Positions 1-5,788 of a stretch of 7,948 nucleotides of DNA are shown here, piece by piece. The notes under the pieces were generated by a model, which ran no database searches, was not told the DNA's origin, and worked only from the letters and a program-made list of their open reading frames with translations. Position 1 is the stretch's first letter. Every line of letters begins with the position of its first letter. This stretch comes from Nitrospirota bacterium (GTDB lineage Bacteria > Nitrospirota_A > Leptospirillia > Leptospirillales > Leptospirillaceae). The translations under genes were made by a program, and so were the position numbers. The stretch lies in contig JAKBTA010000062.1 in assembly GCA_021844645.1 (NCBI GenBank), positions 1 to 7,948 of the forward strand. The letters are read 5' to 3'.

Positions 1-857
1 GCATGCCCCTCATTCAGATGACAGACCGTTACGTCCATTCCGAGCTTTCGGAGAAGTCTCCAGCCACCGATTCCCAAGACAATTTCCTGCTTCAGCCGGA
101 GAGAAGCTCCACCACCGTAAAGCTCGCTCGTCACCTGACGATGGGAGGGATGATTGGCCAGATCATTGGAGTCCAGAAGGTACAGACTCACCTTTCCAAC
201 CTTGACGTGCCAGACCCTGAGCCACATTTTTGCTGATGGCATGTCCACCGAGAGTCTGAGCCATTCTCCATTCGGTTCCCGGACGGGTGTGATCGGAAGA
301 CTTCCTGGGTCGTTATAGGGATAAAGGGCCTGTTGATTCCCCCCGCTGTCGATGACCTGGCGAAAGTACCCCTGTTGATACAAAAGACCGATACCCACAA
401 CAGGGACACCCAGATCACTTGCCGCCTTGAGCTGGTCACCCGCCACATTTCCAAGTCCGCCGGAATAGATGGGAAGAGCTTCGCTCAGCATGAATTCCAT
501 GCTGAAATAGGCCACTGTGGAAAGGGCGGAGTTCGGGTGAGCCATCTGGAACCATGCAGGAGCTTCCGTGGACTTCTTTTTTTCTTTCAAAAGCCTTGCC
601 ACATCCTTCCGGAAAGAAGGATCCGAAAAAGCCTCCAAGATCCTGTCCCGCGAAACGGTTTGGAGAACCGCCCATGGGTTATGGGTCAATTCCCACAAAT
701 CAGGATCAAGCAGCCGCCAGACCGAATCCGCCGCATGATTCCACGACCAGCGCATATCGAGCGCCAGCTCTGCGAGCGAATCAAATCCCTCGACATCTGA
801 ATGTCTGGTGGTATAACGCAGGTTGGTCGACTCTGGTATCGTTGTTTTCCTGACCAT
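1..857 (-). CDS. glgP: Alpha-glucan (glycogen) phosphorylase, N-terminal part, cut by the window edge
   Basis: Phosphorolyses glycogen or maltodextrin to glucose-1-phosphate in the cytoplasm (GT35, PLP enzyme). An uninterrupted minus frame of 285 codons runs from an ATG at 855-857 to the left edge. Residues about 20-115 match the N-terminal domain (DUF3417) of the bacterial/archaeal-type phosphorylases, with MRWSWNHAAD (35-44) and LWELTHNPWAVLQ (54-66). The catalytic-domain opening follows: YFSMEFMLSEALPIYSGGLG (117-136), AGDQLKAASDLGVPVVGIGLLY (139-160) and the LNEGHA motif at the edge. The PLP lysine lies beyond the window; the family is usually about 850 residues, so roughly one third is visible. 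The start is supported by GAGGGGG at 862-868 and by homology beginning soon after. It lies 46 nt downstream of pgm, so the two are probably one operon supplying glucose-6-phosphate from stored glucan. Family assignment is secure; the symbol is by family only. Confidence 0.93.
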   Translation of the reverse strand, partial: MVRKTTIPESTNLRYTTRHSDVEGFDSLAELALDMRWSWNHAADSVWRLLDPDLWELTHNPWAVLQTVSRDRILEAFSDPSFRKDVARLLKEKKKSTEAPAWFQMAHPNSALSTVAYFSMEFMLSEALPIYSGGLGNVAGDQLKAASDLGVPVVGIGLLYQQGYFRQVIDSGGNQQALYPYNDPGSLPITPVREPNGEWLRLSVDMPSAKMWLRVWHVKVGKVSLYLLDSNDLANHPSHRQVTSELYGGGASLRLKQEIVLGIGGWRLLRKLGMDVTVCHLNEGH

Positions 858-903
858 TACACCCCCTCTATCTTGTGAACTTGTGAATGGTTTGCAAACC
901 GAG
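858..903 (-). other. pgm-glgP spacer with palindrome and tandem 8-mer
   Basis: The 46-nt gap holds the perfect 12-bp palindrome GGTTTGCAAACC (889-900), starting three bases past the pgm stop, then two abutting copies of CTTGTGAA as read on the plus strand (872-879 and 880-887), then the glgP ribosome-binding site. No terminator is visible, in keeping with co-transcription of pgm and glgP. Whether the repeats have a function is unknown. Confidence 0.6.
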
Positions 904-2547
904 TTATTGAGACAGTGCCTTGTTCACGACTTCCTGCGCTTCCGACAAGATCCGTCCGAGGTGCTCCTCTCCCCCAAAGCTTTCGGCATAAATCTTGTAG
1001 ATGCTTTCAGTCCCTGAAGGTCTTGCAGCAAACCATCCGCTTTTCGTCACGACCTTCAATCCTCCAATGGATTGATTGTTTCCCGGAGCCTTTGTCAGAC
1101 ACTCAAGGATCTTTTCTCCGGCAAGCTCTCCTGAACGGACCTTTTCCGGAGTGAGATTCTTCAACAAGGATTTCTGCCAGTCGGTCGCGGGGGCATCGAT
1201 CCGGCGATACGCCGGATTTCCGAATCGTTCACAAAGATGCCGATAGGACTCTCCGGGATCCATCTGAGTCCGGGCAGTCATTTCTGCCGACAGTAACCCC
1301 GGGATGATTCCATCCTTGTCTGTCGACCAGACTCCTCCGTCGATTCGGAGAAAAGAGGCCCCGGCACTTTCCTCCCCTGCAAAACCGAGGCTCCCATCGA
1401 TCAGACCGTCCACGAAATACTTGAACCCAACGGGAACTTCATAGAGATCTCTTCCAAGATCCTTCGCCACAGCATCGATCATCTTCGAAGAAACAAGCGT
1501 CTTTCCAACTCGGGCTTTAGCAGCCCACTTTGGCCTGTGAGTAAAAAGATAGCTCACCATAACGGAGAGATAATGATTGGGGGCCATCAGACCAGAGCTT
1601 TTTGTGACGATACCATGTCGATCATGATCGGTATCCGCAGCAAATGCGATATCAAACCGATCCTTCATAGCCACCAGAGACTCCATTGCATAGGGGGAGG
1701 AGGGGTCCATGCGGATTTGACCGTCCCAATCAAGGGTCATGAAGCGGAATGTTGGGTCAACGGTCTGGTTCACACACGTCAGATCCAGATTGTATTGTTC
1801 AGCGATCCGGTTCCAGTAGTGCACGCCGGCCCCTCCAAGCGGGTCAACCCCCATCCGGATTTTAGAACTCCGGATCATCTCCATATCGACAACATTTCCC
1901 AGGTCCCCGACATAGGAGCCCAGGAAATCATGTCGATGCGTTGTGGGGGACTTGAGTGCCCTGGCATAAGAGATCCGCTTGATCCCCTGAAGACAATCCT
2001 CCAGAAAACCATTGGCCTTGTTTTCAATCCATGAGGTAATAGCGGTATCCGCCGGTCCACCGTTAGGCGGATTGTACTTGAACCCTCCGTCGTGGGGAGG
2101 ATTATGTGACGGGGTAATGACAATTCCGTCGGCCAATCCAGTCTTTCGATTGGCGTTGTAAGTCAAGATCGCATGGGAAATCACCGGAGTCGGAGTAAAC
2201 TCGTCGTTATAGGCCAGATAGACATCGATGTCATTGGCAGAGAGAACTTCAAGGGCTGTGACCATCGCCGGAACGGAAAGGGCATGCGTATCGATGCCAA
2301 GGTAAAGAGGGCCATCGATCTTCTGGGATTTTCGATACAGGCAAATCGCTTGGGTGATGCACAAGATATGTTCTTCATTAAATGATCGGGAAAAAGAAGA
2401 TCCCCTGTGTCCAGAGGTTCCGAAAGAAACCCTCTCTGAGGGCACTCTGGGGTCGGGCATTTCCGTAAAGTAGGCTGTGACAAGTTTCGAGACATCGACC
2501 AGAACATCAGGAGACGCGGGCTTTCCCGCAAGAGGGTTGATCGGCAT
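904..2547 (-). CDS. pgm: Phosphoglucomutase (alpha-D-glucose phosphate-specific)
   Basis: Interconverts glucose-1-phosphate and glucose-6-phosphate through a phosphoserine in the cytoplasm. The 547-residue product is the length of E. coli Pgm (546) and has all four alpha-D-phosphohexomutase signatures: GTSGHRG at 43-49; the catalytic loop TPSHNPP at 145-151 with Ser147 as the phosphorylated residue; the metal loop DTDHDRHG at 305-312 with Asp305, Asp307 and Asp309; the sugar-selecting GEESAG at 391-396; and the phosphate-binding RPSGTES at 509-515. The ATG (2545-2547) is preceded by AAGGAG at 2554-2559, so the start is firm. It is the first gene of a probable pgm-glgP operon: GlgP yields glucose-1-phosphate, which Pgm passes to central metabolism or, in reverse, towards ADP/UDP-glucose. 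Nothing is missing or broken. Confidence 0.97.
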   Translation of the reverse strand: MPINPLAGKPASPDVLVDVSKLVTAYFTEMPDPRVPSERVSFGTSGHRGSSFSRSFNEEHILCITQAICLYRKSQKIDGPLYLGIDTHALSVPAMVTALEVLSANDIDVYLAYNDEFTPTPVISHAILTYNANRKTGLADGIVITPSHNPPHDGGFKYNPPNGGPADTAITSWIENKANGFLEDCLQGIKRISYARALKSPTTHRHDFLGSYVGDLGNVVDMEMIRSSKIRMGVDPLGGAGVHYWNRIAEQYNLDLTCVNQTVDPTFRFMTLDWDGQIRMDPSSPYAMESLVAMKDRFDIAFAADTDHDRHGIVTKSSGLMAPNHYLSVMVSYLFTHRPKWAAKARVGKTLVSSKMIDAVAKDLGRDLYEVPVGFKYFVDGLIDGSLGFAGEESAGASFLRIDGGVWSTDKDGIIPGLLSAEMTARTQMDPGESYRHLCERFGNPAYRRIDAPATDWQKSLLKNLTPEKVRSGELAGEKILECLTKAPGNNQSIGGLKVVTKSGWFAARPSGTESIYKIYAESFGGEEHLGRILSEAQEVVNKALSQ

Positions 2548-2884
2548 TCATCACTCCTTTTGAGATTTGAAGCGAACCTTACGCCTGTTGTTTCCAATGT
2601 ATCGGAGCAAATCTACCAAAACCCGCAAATGAATGATTTTTTCTAAAATCTCAAGAACTAAAAGAGAAGACGAACAGCAGACACAAAGAAGGAGTTCACC
2701 AGTAAAAGAATGAAATACGTTCTTCCATCCTCTCTCATTAAAGGAAATTTTACAACCAGCAGGAGCGCTTCCGCTTATTATAAAGATTTATCTTGCTCAG
2801 TCTGGTCATTCATGTACGACCAGGAAAAAGAAAAATGGCTTAAACCGGATTGAACAGGGAGGTGATGCCGGGAAAACAAACAGG
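2548..2884 (-). other. Long intergenic leader and probable promoter region of pgm
   Basis: No convincing gene lies here. Features seen are: the pgm ribosome-binding site (2554-2559); a perfect TATAAT on the minus strand at 2777-2782; and an inverted repeat CTGGTC-N10-GACCAG (2802-2823) at the position where the -35 box would be. No TTGACA-like hexamer is found at 15-19 bp from TATAAT. If that -10 is used, the pgm mRNA would carry about a 220-nt untranslated leader. The stretch 2581-2760 shows no recognisable riboswitch. Confidence 0.5.
2777..2823 (-). promoter_or_regulatory. Candidate activator-dependent promoter for pgm-glgP
   Basis: Minus-strand TATAAT (2777-2782) is a perfect sigma-70-type -10 box. 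The -35 window is poor, but an inverted repeat with 6-bp arms (2802-2807 and 2818-2823, 10-nt spacer) overlaps it, the usual layout for an activator site. This is inference from motif placement only. Confidence 0.3.
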
Positions 2885-2941
2885 TAAAAGCATCCTCATT
2901 CTTTTTCCGTATAAAAACAATCGAAAAAGAAATGAGGATGC
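2885..2941 (-). terminator. Long hairpin with short U-tract, probable terminator of the lipoprotein operon
   Basis: Arms 2890-2907 and 2923-2941 pair over 18 bp with a single bulged base, around a 15-nt loop. In the minus direction the stem is followed at once by TTTT (2889-2886). It begins about 65 nt past the stop of the OmpA-domain gene. The stem is not very GC-rich and the U-tract is short, but its length and position favour an intrinsic terminator. On the plus strand no T-tract follows, so it looks unidirectional. Confidence 0.65.
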
Positions 2942-3005
2942 CACAACGAAGACCATCATTCTTCAGCTGAATACAATCGCCTTCACAAGACCCCTTGCAT
3001 GACGA

Positions 3006-3803
3006 TTACCGGGTTTTTGGGAATCGACCGTTTTCATCGGAAATGACCACCTCGACACGTCGGTTTTCCTGCCGTCCGGCAGAGGTCTTGTTGGATGCTA
3101 CAGGATACTTTGCCCCATATCCCTTCGTGATGATTCTTTGAGGATTGATTCCGTCACTGACCAGGGCATCCCGAACGGACTCAGCACGTCTCAGGGAAAG
3201 AATCTTGTTATATTGGGCCTTCCCTGTGTTATCAGTATATCCTTCGATCATGACATTCCTCTTGGGATCGGCATTCATGAACTGGGCAAGCTTGTCCACA
3301 TTCTGTGTTGCTCCGGATTTTAATGAGGCCCGGTTCACATCAAAGAGAACACTCCCCAAAGTCAGGACTAGACCACGGTTCGTATTTTTAGCCTTCATGC
3401 TTGAAAGCTGGTCTCTCAGCTGATCTATTTTTTGTTGTTTGGACTGAAGCATAAGGGCATCCCGTTGTGCTCCGGCCTTCTTGATTTTTGCCTGAATCGT
3501 GTCGTTCTCCGCTTTTTCATTGGCAATCTCCACCCTTCTTTTTGCCAAGTAAGCATAATGATCAACATCAGTATCTGAAGGATTTTTTTGATAAAGACTC
3601 TTGGCTTTGTCAATTGCGGAAGAGGCCTTCTGCAACTGCTCTGGTGCCGCCTGCATCACACTAGGATCCTGACTTGCTGTTTGGTATGCTGACATAGCCG
3701 CATCAAGGTTCGTGTTATGGGGTGGAGCACTGGCACAACCGGTCAAAAAGACAGAAACCAGAATCGATCCCGGGATCAAGGCAAGAAAAGAATTTTTTTT
3801 CAT
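3006..3803 (-). CDS. DUF4398 and OmpA-like domain lipoprotein
   Basis: Predicted outer-membrane lipoprotein that anchors to peptidoglycan. The 265-residue product opens with a lipoprotein signal (MKKNSF, hydrophobic core about 5-20, lipobox LTGC with Cys23). Residues about 30-110 form a helical DUF4398 region, about 110-140 a charged coiled-coil linker, and about 143-256 an OmpA C-terminal domain. The domain shows LFDVNRASLKSGA, IEGYTDNTG, LSLRRAESV and ENRRVEVVI. Asp191 and Arg206 sit 15 residues apart, matching the diaminopimelate-binding pair of OmpA. A start nine codons upstream (to 3830) is possible in frame, but the ATG at 3801-3803 has AAGGAGG six bases upstream and puts the signal peptide at the N-terminus, so I chose it. 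It lies 65 nt downstream of a second DUF4398 lipoprotein and is probably co-transcribed with it. The run of eight A residues in codons 2-4 is notable. Confidence 0.92.
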   Translation of the reverse strand: MKKNSFLALIPGSILVSVFLTGCASAPPHNTNLDAAMSAYQTASQDPSVMQAAPEQLQKASSAIDKAKSLYQKNPSDTDVDHYAYLAKRRVEIANEKAENDTIQAKIKKAGAQRDALMLQSKQQKIDQLRDQLSSMKAKNTNRGLVLTLGSVLFDVNRASLKSGATQNVDKLAQFMNADPKRNVMIEGYTDNTGKAQYNKILSLRRAESVRDALVSDGINPQRIITKGYGAKYPVASNKTSAGRQENRRVEVVISDENGRFPKTR

Positions 3804-3805
3804 TA

Positions 3806-3818
3806 CAAACCTCCTTTG
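3806..3818 (-). promoter_or_regulatory. Start-deciding ribosome-binding site of the OmpA-domain gene
   Basis: The minus-strand sequence CAAAGGAGGTTTG contains a full Shine-Dalgarno AAGGAGG (3810-3816) six bases from the ATG at 3801-3803. The same 13 nt precede the neighbouring DUF4398 gene. The flanking CAAA and TTTG are complementary. Confidence 0.85.
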
Positions 3819-3868
3819 CAGAAAATCCATCGATAAAAGTCATCCTCTACCCATCGGTTTCCAGTCAC

Positions 3869-4264
3869 TTACTGAGATGACATTCCGGGTTGAGTCACTT
3901 CCTTTTCGAGCGACTGCATACTTTTCTTCAATTCTGCCTCTGCTTCCTTGGTTTTCGCCGTCTGGGTCTTGGCTTCGGCAAGCTCTGCGTCAACCTTTGC
4001 CTCCTTGGCCAAGAAACGTGCTTCCTTATAGTCTCCTTCCTTCATTTCCTTCCTGGCTTTTTTCAACTTGTCTTTCGCCAAGGTCAAATCATAATTCGCG
4101 TAGTTCCGTGTTCCCTCCCTATCCGCTTGATCGACAGCCGTCTTCGCCTGGGATATCGCAACATCCGGCTTTGGACCGGAACTCATGCATCCGCCAAGCG
4201 CAATGGCCGATAAAAGCATAACCCCTGTAGTCACCAAGTGTGGTCGATTGATCAATGGCTTCAT
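3869..4264 (-). CDS. DUF4398 domain lipoprotein
   Basis: Small envelope lipoprotein of unknown biochemical role. The 131-residue product has a signal peptide (basic MKPLINRPH, hydrophobic 11-24) and lipobox LGGC with Cys26. A DUF4398-type, Ala/Lys/Glu-rich helical region follows (about 32-120), with ISQAKTAVDQAD and YDLTLAKDKLKKARKEMKEGDYKEARFLAKEAKVDAELAEAK and strong coiled-coil character. The frame is open further upstream (to 4414), but that extension falls in the AT-rich control region. The ATG at 4262-4264 has AAGGAGG six bases upstream and starts directly at the signal peptide. It precedes the DUF4398 + OmpA-domain gene by 65 nt; both share the domain and the same ribosome-binding sequence, suggesting an old duplication or fusion and joint action at the outer membrane-peptidoglycan interface. 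DUF4398 has no established activity that I know of. Confidence 0.9.
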   Translation of the reverse strand: MKPLINRPHLVTTGVMLLSAIALGGCMSSGPKPDVAISQAKTAVDQADREGTRNYANYDLTLAKDKLKKARKEMKEGDYKEARFLAKEAKVDAELAEAKTQTAKTKEAEAELKKSMQSLEKEVTQPGMSSQ

Positions 4265-4266
4265 CG

Positions 4267-4279
4267 CAAACCTCCTTTG
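4267..4279 (-). promoter_or_regulatory. Start-deciding ribosome-binding site of the DUF4398 gene
   Basis: Minus-strand CAAAGGAGGTTTG, identical over 13 nt to the site of the downstream OmpA-domain gene, with AAGGAGG (4271-4277) six bases from the ATG. It fixes the start against a longer open frame. Confidence 0.85.
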
Positions 4280-4316
4280 GTTGTTTCTGGCAGGTAAAAT
4301 GAACCGGGGAAAAGTA

Positions 4317-4333
4317 TTCCGGAAATACCGGAA
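4317..4333 (-). repeat. Leader inverted repeat TTCCGG-N5-CCGGAA
   Basis: Six-base arms (4317-4322, 4328-4333) and a 5-nt loop, about 50 nt upstream of the first lipoprotein start codon and downstream of the AT-rich core. It would form a small hairpin in the 5' leader of the mRNA, or could be a protein site at DNA level. Confidence 0.5.
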
Positions 4334-4387
4334 AGAAAGACTACTTTTTAGGTTTATCACTTCGGGGAGGAAAGCACAAGACCAAAA

Positions 4388-4405
4388 AACATAACTTATG
4401 TTATA
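4388..4405 (-). promoter_or_regulatory. Candidate promoter -10 with overlapping operator-like dyad
   Basis: AACATAA-C-TTATGTT (4388-4402) is a perfect 7-bp dyad around one base. Minus-strand TATAAC (4400-4405) overlaps its edge, so a bound protein would cover the -10/+1 region. No good -35 hexamer is found at 16-19 bp, though the upstream DNA is very AT-rich. On the plus strand the same place reads TGTTATAAT, an extended -10, but no plus-strand gene follows. Confidence 0.35.
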
Positions 4406-4589
4406 ATAAAACAAAAAATGTAGTAATGAATTATTATTAATGCTATATCTTATCTTTTTGGAATCTCCAGAACATCCATCATGGATATTTTGAGCGGGTA
4501 CAGGAATTCTGATTTTCCGGCAAGAACCCTGATGAGAGAAAATGGATAGGAAGAGACCATAAAAATCCGTAGTAACTGAATGAGAACAC

Positions 4590-5702
4590 CTAAAAAGAAT
4601 GTCCTAGAACAAGATGGGTATCTCTCGAAATGGTCCAGTCTTCCTGTGCGGAAATGACAACCACACACACTCGGGAGCCGGCATGCGAGAGCACTCTATC
4701 AGGCGATGTCTCCAGGCTCTCCCCGTTTTTGACTGAATCAAGGAAGATCCCCAAAAACCCCAGATCCCGGCAAATCCACTCCCTCATCAAACTTGAGTTC
4801 TCTCCGATTCCACCGGAAAAAACCAGACAGGAAAGGCCCCCCATGGATGTCGCCATCTGGGAAACCGACTGCGCCGCTTTTCTTGCGAACATGGACAACG
4901 CCAACCCTGCCCCACTATGTCCTGAATGGAAGGCTTTTTCCAGAATAATCAGATCACTATCAAGGCCGGAGACACCCAAAAGACCTGAGCGATGGTTCAG
5001 ATCCTGTTCAATCTCCCCGGATGACAGACCTTTTGTCCCCAGATAAAACGGAATTCCGGGGTCGATGGAACCGGACCGTGTCCCCATCATCAGTCCTTCC
5101 ATCGGAGTCAGTCCCATTGTTGTATCCACAGAGATCCCGGAATGAATCGCGCAAGCAGAAGCTCCATTGCCAAGATGGAGAGCAACCGTACGCTCGATTT
5201 TCTCTGGTTTAAAAAGCTCTTTCAAACGGTGGGAGAGATAATCGTAGGACAGTCCATGAAAGCCATACCGTCTGACTCCATGATCCCGAACCCAAGCTTC
5301 CGGAACAGGGTATCGGCTCGAGATTGCCGGGAGCGTTCGATGAAAGGCTGTATCAAAGGACAACACAATAGGGCAACCCGGAAAAGTTTGCTTCAAAGCC
5401 TTGATCGTACGAATAGCACCATCTGTATGCAAAGGCGAAAGAGGGCGAAGAGCCTCGAGGTTCTCAAGGATTCCTTCCCCTGCAAGGACCGGGTTTCCGA
5501 ATGCAGGCCCACCGTGAACAACCCTCACTCCGATTGCCCCCGGAAAACTGTCCGATATTCCGGAGAAAGAAGTGGATATCGCCTTTTCCAGAATATCCGG
5601 ACGATCGTGAAATGGCACCGTGGAAGTTACGGTTCTTTTATTGCCATTCCACAATGACAGCTTGATAGTTGATGAACCTGGGTTGACGACAAGCACTTTC
5701 AC
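4590..5702 (-). CDS. ackA: Acetate/propionate-family kinase, short divergent form
   Basis: Interconverts acetate + ATP and acetyl phosphate + ADP in the cytoplasm (ASKHA fold). The 370 residues include the phosphate loop MKVLVVNPGSSTIK (1-14, Asn7, Ser10), RVVHGG (Arg60), PLH (His92), FDTAFH (Asp117), RRYGFHG (His149), HLGNGAS (Asn179), GTRSGSIDPG (Arg209), GGIGEN (298-302) and SAQEDWTISRDT (Glu354). By recalled numbering these align with Methanosarcina acetate kinase Arg91, His123, Asp148, His180, Asn211, Arg241 and Glu384. It is about 38 residues shorter, mostly through a loss of about 31 between the phosphate loop and RVVHGG. FHGLSY replaces the common FHGTSH. No ATG is available; GTG at 5700-5702 gives the family N-terminus, and GTG at 5709-5711 would add MHP. 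Acyl substrate may not be acetate. No pta or phosphoketolase adjoins; it follows ilvD by 123 nt. Confidence 0.9.
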   Translation of the reverse strand: MKVLVVNPGSSTIKLSLWNGNKRTVTSTVPFHDRPDILEKAISTSFSGISDSFPGAIGVRVVHGGPAFGNPVLAGEGILENLEALRPLSPLHTDGAIRTIKALKQTFPGCPIVLSFDTAFHRTLPAISSRYPVPEAWVRDHGVRRYGFHGLSYDYLSHRLKELFKPEKIERTVALHLGNGASACAIHSGISVDTTMGLTPMEGLMMGTRSGSIDPGIPFYLGTKGLSSGEIEQDLNHRSGLLGVSGLDSDLIILEKAFHSGHSGAGLALSMFARKAAQSVSQMATSMGGLSCLVFSGGIGENSSLMREWICRDLGFLGIFLDSVKNGESLETSPDRVLSHAGSRVCVVVISAQEDWTISRDTHLVLGHSF

Positions 5703-5710
5703 CGGATGCA

Positions 5711-5717
5711 CCCCCCC
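5711..5717 (-). promoter_or_regulatory. G7 tract at the ackA start, possible ribosome-binding site
   Basis: Seven consecutive G on the coding strand lie eight bases upstream of the preferred GTG start (5700-5702) and run into an alternative GTG (5709-5711). It is the only purine-rich element in range, so it probably serves as a weak Shine-Dalgarno. Its position supports the downstream GTG, which would have normal spacing. Confidence 0.45.
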
Positions 5718-5788
5718 AGGAAGAAGTCAGAAAGACTCACCGAACCGTTCCCTCAACGGCTAGGACAAAATTCTGATGATGTGATAGG

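Larger units (their letters stand above)
4265..4589 (-). other. Control region of the lipoprotein operon, downstream of ackA
   Basis: No gene is supported here. From ackA onwards it holds: a 140-nt stretch without a clear ackA terminator; a short dyad ATCCAT-C-ATGGAT (4474-4486); an 80-nt core (4381-4460) with only 14 G/C bases; a 15-bp dyad (4388-4402) overlapping minus-strand TATAAC (4400-4405); a leader inverted repeat TTCCGG-N5-CCGGAA (4317-4333); and the ribosome-binding site. The layout fits a promoter region firing leftward into the two lipoprotein genes. Confidence 0.6.

Noticed and set aside
333..800. Plus-strand open frame of 155 codons inside glgP
   Set aside because: Fully antisense to the conserved phosphorylase frame; no homology recognised.
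2865..3002. Plus-strand open frame of 45 codons beginning in GGGAGGTGATG
   Set aside because: The Shine-Dalgarno-like GGAGG is only two bases from the ATG, the frame runs through the terminator-like hairpin, and the peptide has no recognisable features. It is opposite to all other genes.
3804..3830. Upstream in-frame start adding nine residues to the OmpA-domain lipoprotein
   Set aside because: It lacks a good ribosome-binding site and would bury the signal peptide; the internal ATG has AAGGAGG at ideal spacing.
3712..4221. Plus-strand open frame of 169 codons antisense to both lipoprotein genes
   Set aside because: It overlaps two well-supported minus-strand genes, has no ribosome-binding site, and its sequence is a typical reverse-strand shadow.
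4265..4414. Upstream in-frame start adding 50 residues to the DUF4398 lipoprotein
   Set aside because: The extension lies in AT-rich control DNA, has no ribosome-binding site, and the ATG at 4262-4264 directly begins a lipoprotein signal.
4450..4668. Minus open frame of 72 codons overlapping the ackA 3' end, as a possible frameshifted ackA extension
   Set aside because: ackA already ends naturally just after the conserved ISRDT segment, so no missing C-terminus needs explaining.
5745..5759. Inverted repeat CCGTT-N5-AACGG upstream of ackA
   Set aside because: Only five base pairs, no T-tract and no alignment with a promoter box; too weak to annotate.
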